DNA of 64,000 bases from Nostoc spongiaeforme FACHB-130 (GCF_014698475.1 NZ_JACJTB010000001.1:310001-374000), one strand, 5' to 3'; shown: positions 19,973-29,851, counted from the stretch's first letter. Notes: generated by a model from the sequence alone, not told the origin. Made by a program: numbers and translations.

Positions 19973-21415
19973 ATGCTTGTAGACATTAGCATCCTCACTT
20001 TTTTTAGTGCAGCTACCGTTGTCGTTCATGCTTTGGGAATTGCCCATGCTGCCCATGCAGTCATGACTGTGCGTTCTTCCCGTGGTGCGATCGCCTGGAG
20101 TATTTCGTTAGTGACATTTCCCTGGCTGGCTTTACCTTTATACTGGATTTTAGGCAGAACTAAATTTCATGGCTATGCTGAAGCCTTACGTTCAGTGTTT
20201 TCTGAACATCAAAAATTAGTTCGCCAAGCATATAGCGAAATAACTAAATTTCAAGTTACAGTTCCAGAGAAATTAAAATCACTAGAACCATTAGCAAAAA
20301 CATTTACAGGTGTTGCTTTTACATCAGGAAATGCTGCCGAATTACTCATTGATGGACAGCAAACATATCCAGCAATGTTAAGTGCGATCGCCTCTGCGAA
20401 AAACTATATTTTGCTGCAATCTTACATCGTTGATGATGATGAATCAGGGCATGAGTTTCAAGCCGCTTTAATTGCGAAAGCACAGCAAGGCATTCGGGTT
20501 TATTTTCTCTACGATGAAATTGGTTCTAATAAATTACCTCGTACTTATATCAACTCTCTACGCCAAAACTTTATTCAAGTCAGTGCATTTCATACCACCA
20601 AAGGTAGAGGTAATCGTTTCCAGCTTAACTTTCGCAACCATCGGAAAATTTTAGTAGTTGATGGTGAAATTGCATTTACTGGTGGGCTAAATATTGGTAA
20701 TGATTACGTCGGTAAAAATCGTCGTCTCAGTCCTTGGCGCGACACCCATCTAAAATTGCAAGGGCCGACTGTTCAAAGTCTGCAAAGTTCTTTTTTGCAA
20801 GATTGGTATTGGGCAAATCGCAAAGTAATCGATGTTAACTGGCAAGTGCAACCCAACTGGGAAGCTAACCAAACAGCATTAATTTTACCTACAGGCCCCG
20901 CAGATAAACACAAAGCTTGTCAACTTTTTTTCGTGAATGCTATCAACCAAGCCCAAACTCGTCTGTGGATAGCGACTCCCTATTTTGTTCCAGATGATTC
21001 AACTTTGACAGCTTTAAAATTAGCAGCAATGCGCGGTGTAGATGTTCGGATTATTTTACCAAACCGACCAGATCACTTATTTGTTTATCTTTGTTCCTTT
21101 TCTTATTACAACGAAATGAAACCCATAAATATCAAGTTTTATCGCTACAAACATGGGTTCATGCACCAAAAAATTATCCTCATTGACAATGATTTAGCAG
21201 GAGTAGGCACAGTCAACCTGGATAATCGCTCGTTTTTTCTCAACTTTGAAGTTATGAGTTTTATTATCAATACTCAATTTGTCAACAGCGTTGAGAAAAT
21301 GCTAAAAACCGATTTAGCTGCTTCTGTCACCGTAGATTTTGCTGAATATGAGCAAAAACCTTTGTGGTTCAAGTTAGCTGTGAGAATCTCTCGGTTACTC
21401 ACCCCTTTGTTGTAA
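19973..21415 (+). CDS. cls: Cardiolipin synthase (phospholipase D family)
   Basis: A 480-residue membrane enzyme with two N-terminal membrane helices (about residues 5-25 and 38-60) and two HKD motifs of the PLD superfamily: NHRKILVVDGEIAFTGGLNIG (about 222-242) and MHQKIILIDNDLAGVGTVNLD (about 394-414). Bacterial Cls enzymes condense phosphatidylglycerol into cardiolipin. Cyanobacteria are usually reported to have little cardiolipin, so the in vivo product may differ. Probably an operon with the gene 9 bp upstream. Confidence 0.88.
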   Translation: MLVDISILTFFSAATVVVHALGIAHAAHAVMTVRSSRGAIAWSISLVTFPWLALPLYWILGRTKFHGYAEALRSVFSEHQKLVRQAYSEITKFQVTVPEKLKSLEPLAKTFTGVAFTSGNAAELLIDGQQTYPAMLSAIASAKNYILLQSYIVDDDESGHEFQAALIAKAQQGIRVYFLYDEIGSNKLPRTYINSLRQNFIQVSAFHTTKGRGNRFQLNFRNHRKILVVDGEIAFTGGLNIGNDYVGKNRRLSPWRDTHLKLQGPTVQSLQSSFLQDWYWANRKVIDVNWQVQPNWEANQTALILPTGPADKHKACQLFFVNAINQAQTRLWIATPYFVPDDSTLTALKLAAMRGVDVRIILPNRPDHLFVYLCSFSYYNEMKPINIKFYRYKHGFMHQKIILIDNDLAGVGTVNLDNRSFFLNFEVMSFIINTQFVNSVEKMLKTDLAASVTVDFAEYEQKPLWFKLAVRISRLLTPLL

Positions 21416-21535
21416 ACTCATTTCATAATCTCTCCGCGTCTTTGCGTTTCTGCGTGAGACACAGAATTTGCTAAACTCCAACTTCGGAGAGAACGAATAA
21501 ACTGAAGTATTGGGAATTCTCGGAGGGGTTTCAGG

Positions 21536-22765
21536 GTGGCTTTTGATGAACGTGTAGTAATAGAACAAATTCATCCACAAGATATTTCTTGGCCATTCTG
21601 GCCGATTGTGCCACTTTACCCATACAGCAGGCGGCGGACAATTCGCAAAGAAATCATCAAAGACACTATCTGGACTTTTGACCAATTGCAAGGCATTTTT
21701 TACGTTGTTGTGCCGATTCGGATGACAGTTGTCAAGCTAGATGCGGGTGGTTTATTGGTTTATGCACCTGTCGCACCCACAAAAGAATGTCTGCAACTGA
21801 TGAAGGAGTTAGTTGCAGAACATGGTGATGTGAAATATATTATCTTGCCAACTATTTCTGGTATTGAACATAAGGTTTTCGTCGGCCCCTTCGCTAGATG
21901 CTTTCCCAATGCACAGGTATTTGTCGCCCCAAATCAATGGAGTTTCCCGCTAAATCTGCCATTGAGTTGGTTGGGTTTACCAGGAAAACGTACTCAAGTA
22001 TTACCAGAAGATAGCAGTCAAGCGCCTTTTGGTGATGAGTTTGACTATGCAATTTTGAAAACGATTGATTTAGGACTAGGTAAGTTTACAGAAGCGGCAT
22101 TTCTGCACAAGCGATCGCACACTTTATTAGTCACAGACGCAGTAGTATCTATACCAGAAGAACCACCTGCGATCGTCCAACTCGACCCTTATCCCTTACT
22201 CTTCCACGCTAAAGAAAAAGGTTCTGATGTTGTTGCTGATAATCAAGCCAACCGCCGCAAAGGATGGCAACGCATCACCTTATTTGCTTTATACTTTCAG
22301 CCCAGTGTTTTAGATGTACCCGCCTGGGGCGAAGTCTTCCGCGATGCCCTCAAAGCCCCAGAACGTTCCCGCAAAGCTTATTTTGGTTTATTTCCCTTTA
22401 AATGGCAAAATAACTGGCAAAGGTCATTTCACGCCTTGCGCGGCGATGGGCGTTTGTTTGTCGCACCAGTTTTGCAAGCCCTCATCCTCAACCGCGCACC
22501 CAAAGAAACACTTGATTGGGCTGATAAAGTTGCTAGTTGGGATTTTCAGTGGATTATTCCCTGTCATTTTGATGCACCAATTAAAGTCCAACCACAGCAA
22601 TTTCGCCAAGCATTTTCCTTTTTAGAAAAGCAACCAGTTGCAAGTGCAGGTTTGTTTAACAGTAGTAGTTATCCTTTACCAGAGGATGATTTTAAAATTC
22701 TCCGCGATATTGATGCAGGTTTAAATCAAACTGGTATTGTCCCGCCGGCGAAGGAGAAAATTTGA
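21536..22765 (+). CDS. DUF4336 domain-containing protein
   Basis: A 409-residue protein. The start is a GTG at 21536 preceded by GGAGGGG at about 21522-21528; no earlier ATG fits. DUF4336 features are TIRKEIIKDTIWTFDQLQGIFYVVVPIRMTVVKL, then GGLLVYAPVAPTKECLQLM and IILPTISGIEHKVFVGPFAR. These proteins resemble a degenerate metallo-beta-lactamase fold and occur in plants and cyanobacteria without a proven function. The spacer to the next convergent gene holds an inverted repeat. Confidence 0.85.
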   Translation: MAFDERVVIEQIHPQDISWPFWPIVPLYPYSRRRTIRKEIIKDTIWTFDQLQGIFYVVVPIRMTVVKLDAGGLLVYAPVAPTKECLQLMKELVAEHGDVKYIILPTISGIEHKVFVGPFARCFPNAQVFVAPNQWSFPLNLPLSWLGLPGKRTQVLPEDSSQAPFGDEFDYAILKTIDLGLGKFTEAAFLHKRSHTLLVTDAVVSIPEEPPAIVQLDPYPLLFHAKEKGSDVVADNQANRRKGWQRITLFALYFQPSVLDVPAWGEVFRDALKAPERSRKAYFGLFPFKWQNNWQRSFHALRGDGRLFVAPVLQALILNRAPKETLDWADKVASWDFQWIIPCHFDAPIKVQPQQFRQAFSFLEKQPVASAGLFNSSSYPLPEDDFKILRDIDAGLNQTGIVPPAKEKI

Positions 22766-22784
22766 AGTGTGCTTGGTTATTGGG

Positions 22785-22860
22785 GACAAGGGAGACAAGG
22801 TAGAAACATTACTCCCTTGTCTAATCAAACTCAGCACTCCTATCTACCTTGTCTAATCAA
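22785..22860. repeat. Inverted and direct repeats between convergent genes
   Basis: ACAAGGGAG (22786-22794) pairs with CTCCCTTGT (22812-22820). The sequence ccttgtctaatcaaactca is then repeated directly (about 22814 and 22848). It lies between the ends of the DUF4336 gene and the GGDEF gene and may terminate both. Confidence 0.6.
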
Positions 22861-22876
22861 ACTCAATACTTTCCCA

Positions 22877-24343
22877 TCAAAAACAAATGCGATTACGCCC
22901 ACTTTTCTTCGCTTCTCTCACTTTATCGCTGGCACGCTGTAAAAAAGAGACAAGGTTATCTTCTGCTATGAGTTCGACAACCCCAAGACTGGTAGTGAGT
23001 TGGAATTGTTGACCATTGTAGGCTGTAATAATTTCTGCACTCAGGGCTAGGCGAATTCGTTCTGCTATCTGACATCCTGTATTCAGGTCAGTGTTAGACA
23101 TGACAATACAAAATTCTTCTCCACCGTAGCGTGTCACCCAATCTCCAGCTCTGATATGAGTTTTAAATACTTGTGCGGCAGTTTTTAAAGCTTGATCACC
23201 TGTAGGAAAACCATAGGTGCGATTGACTGCACCAAAATGATCTAAATCTAAAAGTAAGATTGTGAGTTGTTGCTGATATTTATGAGATTTTTCGATTTCA
23301 CGCGCCAGTAATCTATCGAGATAGCGGCGATTAAATACTTCTGTCAAACCATCGAGTTCAGCTTCGACGCGGTATTTATTGGCTAATCGACTGGCTTTCA
23401 GTACCATTTCACTAATCATCCGTTCTGCGGTGACACGAATGCGATGCTCAAAATCAGTTATGAGTTTATCTTGTCCCGAAGCATCGGCGATCGCATCAAA
23501 TTCTTCAGAAGTGACAACTTGATTACGCCCTTTTTGCTTGGCTGCATATATACATTGATTAATTTCTTGCCATAATTGTTCAATTGAAGCATGTCCTAAC
23601 ATTGAAACCACACCAAAGGAAGCAGTGAGGCGCACAGAAGACATAGCATTGAGCTTAAATTCATGAGCTTCGATTTGAGTTCTGAGAAACTCTGCAAAGG
23701 CTTTTCCTTGCTCAATACTCCCACGCATACAAATAGCAAATTTATCGCCGCCTGTCCGCGCCACAATTCCTGCACCTAATGAGTACTTTTGCAGAATTTG
23801 TCCAATCTCTTGTAATATCTGATCTCCTGTAATGTGACCATAGCGATCGTTAATAAACTTAAAACGGTCAATATCTAAATAAATCAAAGATATTGGCTCA
23901 ATATCTTCATTAGATGTTAAAAGATTGATTGCATAATCATTAAATTTACGAAAATTAGCAATTCCTGTTAATTTATCAAGATTAAATAAATGCTTTTGTT
24001 GATTGTGCCAAAAACTGCGCTGTAAGCGTAGACCAATTTGCTGATTAATTGCATCATATTGACAGGTTTCATCTTCTGCTTCTAACCAACTAAGCGTAGC
24101 CGATTCTTGCTCAATTGTATCTACTAATAATACTGTCGGTTTCCCAACAGTAGTATACAGATGTCTGGCTTTATCTAGGCTTTCAACAACGCTAAAATCG
24201 AGTACAATAATGTCAAACTCTTGCTCAAATAAGCTGGAAATATCAACCCTAATCCACTCAAAATTGAGGGGCATATTTGTTGGTTGAGGTAAATCTATTG
24301 AACTACACCAAGCAACTCGAATTGCTTTCGTTTGTTCATTCAT
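22877..24343 (-). CDS. Protein with two GGDEF domains, the first degenerate
   Basis: A 488-residue protein. Residues about 1-110 look like a degenerate receiver domain (FDIIVLDFSVVES, PTVLLVDT). GGDEF-1 (about 120-285) has LDIDRFKFINDRYGHITGD but a GGDKF instead of GGDEF signature and no RxxD inhibitory site. GGDEF-2 (about 320-488) has LLDLDHFGAVNRTYGFPTGD, a GGEEF catalytic motif and a RAGD inhibitory I-site upstream. GGDEF-2 should therefore make cyclic di-GMP with product inhibition, while GGDEF-1 is probably impaired or a nucleotide-binding regulator. Monocistronic. Confidence 0.9.
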   Translation of the reverse strand: MNEQTKAIRVAWCSSIDLPQPTNMPLNFEWIRVDISSLFEQEFDIIVLDFSVVESLDKARHLYTTVGKPTVLLVDTIEQESATLSWLEAEDETCQYDAINQQIGLRLQRSFWHNQQKHLFNLDKLTGIANFRKFNDYAINLLTSNEDIEPISLIYLDIDRFKFINDRYGHITGDQILQEIGQILQKYSLGAGIVARTGGDKFAICMRGSIEQGKAFAEFLRTQIEAHEFKLNAMSSVRLTASFGVVSMLGHASIEQLWQEINQCIYAAKQKGRNQVVTSEEFDAIADASGQDKLITDFEHRIRVTAERMISEMVLKASRLANKYRVEAELDGLTEVFNRRYLDRLLAREIEKSHKYQQQLTILLLDLDHFGAVNRTYGFPTGDQALKTAAQVFKTHIRAGDWVTRYGGEEFCIVMSNTDLNTGCQIAERIRLALSAEIITAYNGQQFQLTTSLGVVELIAEDNLVSFLQRASDKVREAKKSGRNRICF

Positions 24344-24491
24344 TAATTTTAAACTTTAGTAACCGATAACAGTATATAGTTAACTTAAAGTTTAACAAGT
24401 AAATTCAGCTATGACTAAAACAAGTACTGGACTGTGAAAATATACGTAGACTGGGCATTGTCACCTCAAAGCAAATTAGCTGATTACTGCA

Positions 24492-26225
24492 CTAAAAAAT
24501 CAAGTTGTTTAAGCTGAAGTTACTAGCAATGAAGTTGCTGACTGTGGCTAAAGTGCTAAAAATTGAGTTGCCATTTAAGCCATCAATATCAAATTGAATC
24601 AAAGTACCTGACCCAGATTGTATGCCTTGAATATAACCATCAGCAATGGGATTAATACCTGTGTAATTCAAATGAGTCAAGAGAGTTTGTAAGATTAAAA
24701 AATCCTCAGTACTGCTGAAATCAGTAATAGTATCAATACCCTCACCCAGACTGGAAAATACAAATTTATCACTACCAGTACCACCAGTTAGGCGATCGCT
24801 ACCCGCACCGCCAACCACTGTATCATTACCACCAACTAGAGTGTCATTACCATCTCGACCGTTGAGGGTATCATCATGATCGCCGCGAGACAGTTGATTA
24901 TCCACTCCCGTACCATTAATTGGGCTATCAGTAATAGTTGTAGTAACAGTATTGCTAGTTCTCGGAATTGCATGAGCAGGGGAGATAATTTGCAGTATAA
25001 AGGTTTCATCTTCTTCGTTAATGAAATCATCTAGAATTGGAATATTAATAACTTTACTGGTCTCTTCTGGGTTGACAGTGATAGTGCCGATAGTATTTGT
25101 GTAGTCTGTATCTGCTGTAGTTGTAAGGTTAGCAGTGAAATATTGGACAGTGACAGCTTGATTACTGGTTTGAGAAAGACTAACAGTGTAGATGGTGTTT
25201 TGATTGCTGCTTTTACCTTCAACTATTGTTTGGTTGGCACTACTTAGCCCAACTGTTGGGACATCAATAATAGGTACACCAACATCTTTTAATATGGCAA
25301 CATTAAGTGAAGAAATACTATAGCGAAATCCTCGATAAAATTTGACACCATTCATTAAATCTCTAATCAGCTTAACTCCTGGTCTATAACCATCATTTCC
25401 TACATGAGTGATGTTACCAAAGGTCAAGGGTACAGGAGAGCCATAAACACTAGTTGCTTGTTTTCCCACAAAGAAAAAATTGCTGCCATCAAAAACAACT
25501 TTTTCGTCGAATGTAGATTGATAATTACCTGAGAGTGTGCCATCAAAATTGTTTTTCCAGGCGTTGAAACCAAACACATGACCAAATTCATGGAGTAATA
25601 AAGAAACAGCATCTGTTTTATTAATCGGGACAGTAGCAGTTCGTGTTACTGGGTTGGAGTCAAACCATAATTCATTAACTAGATAATCAGGATTAAAGTT
25701 AAATTCAATGTCAGGCGTAGCACCATTAGGATCAACCCCTGTGCGAATTTCTGAGATTGCACCTGGTTCATATACTGACAAATTGCCATTTTTATGTACA
25801 AAAGATGAAGTTAAACTTCTACCTGTCGCTGTGGGTTCGGGATTAGAAAAATTAACAACAATTTCTAAGTCGGCATTACCTGTAATATATTTGTCCCAAC
25901 TAGCCCCAGCCGCTAATATATGAGACTTGATGGCAGAGTAGTAGGCAGAAAATTTTCCTGATGGATCATTAAAGGTAATATTAAAATTGAGTACATCTGG
26001 ATCTGATGTTTCGACAGCATTGGCGTAAGCTCCGTTAATATTGCCTAGGATTGCACTATCAATGACTTCAATTTGCCGCAGTTGAAGAAAATCACTGCTT
26101 TGCCACTGCGATCGCCTATGTTCTGCAAAAGCACTATCAAACAAGTTCCAGAAGCTATTTAAACTAGAAAAAGCAGACAGTTGATTTTGTGCCAACCCCA
26201 GGGCAGGATTGAATAAGTCACTCAT
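24492..26225 (-). CDS. Secreted zinc metalloprotease with Calx-beta and RTX repeats
   Basis: A 577-residue protein with no Sec signal. The N-terminal part contains the zinc motif HEFGHVFGF (about residues 211-219) in a metzincin-like context. A Calx-beta repeat follows (about 320-425, SSNQTIVEGKSSNQ... to ...EEDETFILQII), and then RTX calcium-binding nonapeptides (about 445-490, GRDGNDTLVGG, GGAGSDRLTGGTGSDKFVF). RTX tails without a signal peptide point to type I secretion. No secretion genes are nearby. A surface or extracellular protease is the best reading, with target unknown. Confidence 0.85.
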   Translation of the reverse strand: MSDLFNPALGLAQNQLSAFSSLNSFWNLFDSAFAEHRRSQWQSSDFLQLRQIEVIDSAILGNINGAYANAVETSDPDVLNFNITFNDPSGKFSAYYSAIKSHILAAGASWDKYITGNADLEIVVNFSNPEPTATGRSLTSSFVHKNGNLSVYEPGAISEIRTGVDPNGATPDIEFNFNPDYLVNELWFDSNPVTRTATVPINKTDAVSLLLHEFGHVFGFNAWKNNFDGTLSGNYQSTFDEKVVFDGSNFFFVGKQATSVYGSPVPLTFGNITHVGNDGYRPGVKLIRDLMNGVKFYRGFRYSISSLNVAILKDVGVPIIDVPTVGLSSANQTIVEGKSSNQNTIYTVSLSQTSNQAVTVQYFTANLTTTADTDYTNTIGTITVNPEETSKVINIPILDDFINEEDETFILQIISPAHAIPRTSNTVTTTITDSPINGTGVDNQLSRGDHDDTLNGRDGNDTLVGGNDTVVGGAGSDRLTGGTGSDKFVFSSLGEGIDTITDFSSTEDFLILQTLLTHLNYTGINPIADGYIQGIQSGSGTLIQFDIDGLNGNSIFSTLATVSNFIASNFSLNNLIF

Positions 26226-26643
26226 AAACGCTCTTGGTTATATAGACTAAAAATTGATGATTAGACAGGTTTAATAAGAACTAGAAAAAATATCGATGAT
26301 TAATTCAGTTATATTTGAAGATTTATAAAATAAGCAATAAATACAAATTTATAAGAAGAATTCAGAACTCAGGAGTCAGAATTCAGTATGAATTCTGTAC
26401 GAGTGGGTGACGAATATTGGTTAAAACCTCGCCCGAAGTCATACTGTTTCACTTTAAGTTTGATACAAATAGACCGCAGGGGGCAGGGAGCAGGGGGCAA
26501 GGGGAAAGAATAAAAAAACCATGAATTTGTATCATTTTTTTCGTGAAATGGTATCAAGCGAAAAAAATTAAAATATTCTCGCCTTAAAACTCTACCCACA
26601 AGGGAATAGAGTATTCTGAATTCTGAATTCTGACTCCTTTTTA
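26226..26643. repeat. 418-bp intergenic region bounded by a 16-bp perfect inverted repeat
   Basis: AGGAGTCAGAATTCAG at 26371-26386 is exactly complementary to CTGAATTCTGACTCCT at 26623-26638, enclosing about 236 bp that includes a cagggggcagggagcagggggc G-rich run (about 26478-26500). No gene is supported inside. It may be a small non-autonomous element or a composite of agaattcagaactc repeats. Confidence 0.65.
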
Positions 26644-27333
26644 TTAATGCACTGAATCTTGGGCTTCGTAGTATAATCTGGTCGCTATGCGAAACATTTC
26701 TTGACCTGTGTGCAGATAGCGATCATCATAATTCATGGGAAAGTATGCTAATTCTTCTATGCCATCGGCTACTTGATTGAGGCTGTAGTAGAGATGCGCC
26801 GCAGTTCTGGCTAAACTGGGGGGATTAGGCAACGAACGAAAAATAACTTGAGCTTGCTTAATCTCGTCTCGACAAATATCTAAATATTCTTGAAATGATT
26901 CTAATAATTGATCATCAAAAGGATCGGCGGCTAATTGCTCAATTTGCTCTTCTAGGGAATCAAGCACTTCACCAAGAACGCTGTTAACTGGTTGATAAAT
27001 TAAACGTAGCCATTCTTCGACTTGTTCATCAGCATTTTTACCTGATTTTCGATTGGCTTGGTAATGTTTTTGCGCTGATGCTGCCCGTTGTTGGCGATTT
27101 TGAGATTCATCTTGCAATTTTTGGTCATAGTCAAGGCGACTTTGGGAATCGCCTAAGACTTCATAAGCAGCGTTGATGCGGATGATTTCATCTTTATCGG
27201 CTGTTTCTTGATTGCTGTCAGGATGAAATAATTTCACCAAGCGGCGATAAGCTTGTTTAATCTCCGCTTGGCTGGCATCACGATTAATTTTAAGAGTTTC
27301 GTAGTGGTTCTCAGTGTGTTTGGAGTTAACCAT
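26644..27333 (-). CDS. J-domain (DnaJ-like) protein
   Basis: A 229-residue protein with an N-terminal J-domain (about residues 9-75). HPD is intact in RRLVKLFHPDSNQ, so it can stimulate an Hsp70 (DnaK) ATPase. There is no Gly/Phe region, zinc-finger or DnaJ C-terminal domain, so it is a type III (J-domain only) co-chaperone. The rest is helical (QVEEWLRLIYQPVNSVLGEVLDSLEEQIEQL) and may confer client specificity. It ends a minus-strand group and follows cysK by 15 bp, suggesting cotranscription. Confidence 0.9.
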   Translation of the reverse strand: MVNSKHTENHYETLKINRDASQAEIKQAYRRLVKLFHPDSNQETADKDEIIRINAAYEVLGDSQSRLDYDQKLQDESQNRQQRAASAQKHYQANRKSGKNADEQVEEWLRLIYQPVNSVLGEVLDSLEEQIEQLAADPFDDQLLESFQEYLDICRDEIKQAQVIFRSLPNPPSLARTAAHLYYSLNQVADGIEELAYFPMNYDDRYLHTGQEMFRIATRLYYEAQDSVH

Positions 27334-27348
27334 TAGTCTAAGTAATTG

Positions 27349-28311
27349 TTAGCTGACACTGGTAGTTATTTTTGCTTCCAGGTCTTGGAACAATGGTGTA
27401 CTTAAATACCTTTCGCCAAAACTGGGCTGAATCATGACAATTAAGCGTCCGTTGTTTTCTGGGCGTTGGGCAACTTTAATTGCAGCGCATAAAGCCGCAC
27501 CACTAGAAATTCCCGATAATAAACCTTCTTCTCTAGCTAACCTTCGTCCATAAGCGATCGCTTCTTCATCAGTAACAGTAATTACTTCATCAATAAACTT
27601 CATCTTTAAAACTTGCGGTACAAATCCCGCACCAATCCCTTGGATTTTGTGCGCCCCTGGCTGTCCGCCTGATAAGACTGGGCTATTGGCTGGTTCAACT
27701 GCGATCGCCTGAAAACTTGGTTTCCGTGCTTTTAGAACTTCTGCTACACCAGTAATCGTACCACCTGTACCCACTCCGGCAACAATCATATCCACCTGAC
27801 CCTCGGTATCTTCCCAAATTTCTTCGGCGGTTGTTTCTCGATGGATTTTGGCATTCGCCGGATTGCGAAATTGCTGCAACATGTATGCGTGTGGCGTAGT
27901 ATTCACTATTTCCTGGGCGCGGCGAATCGCACCACCCATACCTTCCAGCCCCGGAGTCAATTCTAATTCTGCGCCATAAGCGCGTAACATCGCCCGTCGT
28001 TCGCCACTCATGGTATCGGGCATTGTCAAAATTAATCGATAACCCTTAGCGGCTGCTACCATTGCTAGGGCGATTCCGGTATTCCCAGAAGTTGGTTCTA
28101 CTAATACAGTCTTTCCAGGAGAAATCAATCCCTCGGCTTCGGCTGCATTAATCATGCTAATCCCAATGCGGTCTTTTACTGATGCTGATGGGTTCAAGCT
28201 TTCTAGCTTAACTACTATTTGTGCTAAACATTCCTCAGCCTGGGGAATGCGATTTAACTGTACTAAGGGCGTACGACCAATAATTTCTGTAATGTTACGG
28301 GCAATTCGCAT
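27349..28311 (-). CDS. cysK: Cysteine synthase A (O-acetylserine sulfhydrylase)
   Basis: A 320-residue PLP enzyme forming cysteine from O-acetylserine and sulfide. The PLP lysine is in SASVKDRIG (about residues 42-50). [12 protein letters not shown] is the substrate-binding loop and [10 protein letters not shown] the phosphate-binding loop. Length is typical of CysK. An Rrf2-family regulator is encoded 260 bp upstream on the same strand and a J-protein 15 bp downstream. The CysK/CysM distinction rests on general similarity. Confidence 0.93.
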   Translation of the reverse strand: MRIARNITEIIGRTPLVQLNRIPQAEECLAQIVVKLESLNPSASVKDRIGISMINAAEAEGLISPGKTVLVEPTSGNTGIALAMVAAAKGYRLILTMPDTMSGERRAMLRAYGAELELTPGLEGMGGAIRRAQEIVNTTPHAYMLQQFRNPANAKIHRETTAEEIWEDTEGQVDMIVAGVGTGGTITGVAEVLKARKPSFQAIAVEPANSPVLSGGQPGAHKIQGIGAGFVPQVLKMKFIDEVITVTDEEAIAYGRRLAREEGLLSGISSGAALCAAIKVAQRPENNGRLIVMIQPSFGERYLSTPLFQDLEAKITTSVS

Positions 28312-28374
28312 AATATTCCTTTGTAATTAGTCAAGAGTCAAAAGTCCACAGTCAAGAGTAAACACATATCTTGC

Positions 28375-28540
28375 ACTAGGCGACTAGAAGTCACGCCTAC
28401 ACAGGCAAAACCCGCCTATTGCGCTTGCGCTGCGCTTGGCGCACCACGCGGGTTAAAAACCTTGATTTTCGTTAGTCCGCGCAGGCGGACTTTGTTTGTT
28501 TAGCCGCGAATTCTATTCGTCGGGGCTAGATGCAAGATGT
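28375..28540. repeat. Cyanobacterial palindromic intergenic repeat (GTCCGC-GCAG-GCGGAC type)
   Basis: Region between cysK and the Rrf2 gene. It contains the hairpin GTCCGC (28475-28480) GCAG GCGGAC (28485-28490), the segment gcctacac, and GCGAATTCTATTCG-like sequence (about 28506). This is a repeat type common in Nostocales. A related gcgaatagaattcgc hairpin lies at 51147. No gene present. It sits in the presumed cysK leader. Confidence 0.75.
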
Positions 28541-28570
28541 GAATAAAAACTATTGACCATTGACTAATAA

Positions 28571-29008
28571 CTAAATGTAGTACATGATGTCTAGCTGTTT
28601 ACGGGCATCTCTTTTTTCACAAAGATCCTGAAGTGTATAATTTTGTAAAACAGCATTTGCAGCTAAACAGGCTTCTTGCCAGACTTCATCGACAACGGCA
28701 CTATCTACACTTTTGACATTAGAAGTTTCTTCGCTCACACGTACATCTAAACCCTCTAAGCATTCCAAAACTTCATATATCGTAATTTTCCAAGGTTCTT
28801 TCGACAATAGGTAGCCACCTTTAGAGCCGCGTTGACTCTTGATGATACCCCCACGTCTTAAGGTTGCCAGAAGTTGTTCTAAATAGCGATCGGGTATGTT
28901 TTGTTGAGCCGCGATTTGCCGAATTTGCATCGGTTCGCCGTTTTCGTAATGAGTTGCCATTTCTATGAGGGCAAGAATTGCGTATTCTGATTTACACGAT
29001 AGTTCCAC
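28571..29008 (-). CDS. Rrf2-family transcriptional regulator
   Basis: A 145-residue winged-helix regulator: ELSCKSEYAILALIEMA at the N-terminus, then RQIAAQQNIPDRYLEQLLATLRRGGIIKSQRGSKGGYLLS (recognition helix and wing). The IscR-type three-Cys cluster is absent, so it is closer to CymR, the cysteine-metabolism repressor that acts with CysK in Firmicutes. The cysK gene downstream on the same strand makes sulfur or cysteine regulation a reasonable inference. Confidence 0.88.
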   Translation of the reverse strand: MELSCKSEYAILALIEMATHYENGEPMQIRQIAAQQNIPDRYLEQLLATLRRGGIIKSQRGSKGGYLLSKEPWKITIYEVLECLEGLDVRVSEETSNVKSVDSAVVDEVWQEACLAANAVLQNYTLQDLCEKRDARKQLDIMYYI

Positions 29009-29224
29009 AGGCTGTCATTAAAGTTGAAGTATGAGGTATGAAGTATGAAATATATATCTTTCACACTTCTTTTAGTATACTCCGGTTCCTTGCTGGGGTT
29101 TTTGGATTAATGCGATTAACGTTGAAGAAGGTAGGAGGGAAGTTAAATAAATCCAATATGACGCAACATCAGCAACACGGTATCAGTCACAATGATTAGC
29201 TACAAGTCTCTGGGGATGTGAGGA

Positions 29225-29770
29225 ATGTCAAATCTTTTCAAACACCAATCTCGTCAACTCAAAAAACGCCGCCCTTTTGGTTTAGTGTTGGTAATTGTGG
29301 CTTGGAGTCTGGTTATGGGTTGGCTATTTGCATCAGCAAGTAGTGTTTACAGTGCGACTCCTACTTCAGAAATCGGCACGGTTGATGTAGTTCCGGCTGC
29401 ATACAAGCTAGGACAAGAACTATACATTGAGAATTGTGGTAAATGTCATATAGCCCTCCCTCCAGAAGTTTTACCTACCCAAACCTGGAAAAATCTTTTA
29501 GAAGACTCCCAACATTATGGTGTGCAACTCCAGCCATTAGTTGATCCGCCGCGAATTTTGGTGTGGCGATATCTGGCTAATTTCTCTCGCAGTCAACGAA
29601 ATGATGAAGAAACACCCTATCGATTGAATAAATCGCGTCTATTTAAGGCTTTGCATCCCAAAGTTGATTTACCCCGTCCATTACAACTCAGTAGTTGTGT
29701 TAGCTGTCATCCCAGTGCCGAGGAATTTAATTTTCGTCGCCTGTCTGCCGAATGGGAAAATTCTAATTGA
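29225..29770 (+). CDS. Diheme cytochrome c (exported)
   Basis: A 181-residue protein with an N-terminal membrane/signal segment (about residues 18-38, FGLVLVIVAWSLVMGWLFASASS) and two heme c sites: CGKCH (about 72-76) and CVSCH near the C-terminus (about 158-162). Such small proteins occur in cyanobacterial thylakoid lumen or periplasm. Its redox partner is unknown. It is transcribed divergently from the Rrf2 gene and convergently with the TPR gene. Confidence 0.85.
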   Translation: MSNLFKHQSRQLKKRRPFGLVLVIVAWSLVMGWLFASASSVYSATPTSEIGTVDVVPAAYKLGQELYIENCGKCHIALPPEVLPTQTWKNLLEDSQHYGVQLQPLVDPPRILVWRYLANFSRSQRNDEETPYRLNKSRLFKALHPKVDLPRPLQLSSCVSCHPSAEEFNFRRLSAEWENSN

Positions 29771-29851
29771 ACAGGACTTACGTACCAATATTTTCTGTCA
29801 AAAATTGGTGTAAGGGTGTAAGGGTTTTAGATATTTATGGGGATTTCGCTG

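Noticed and set aside
26369-26599. A 76-residue minus-strand frame in the repeat-bounded intergenic region
   Set aside because: No motif; Pro-rich section is translated G-rich repeat.
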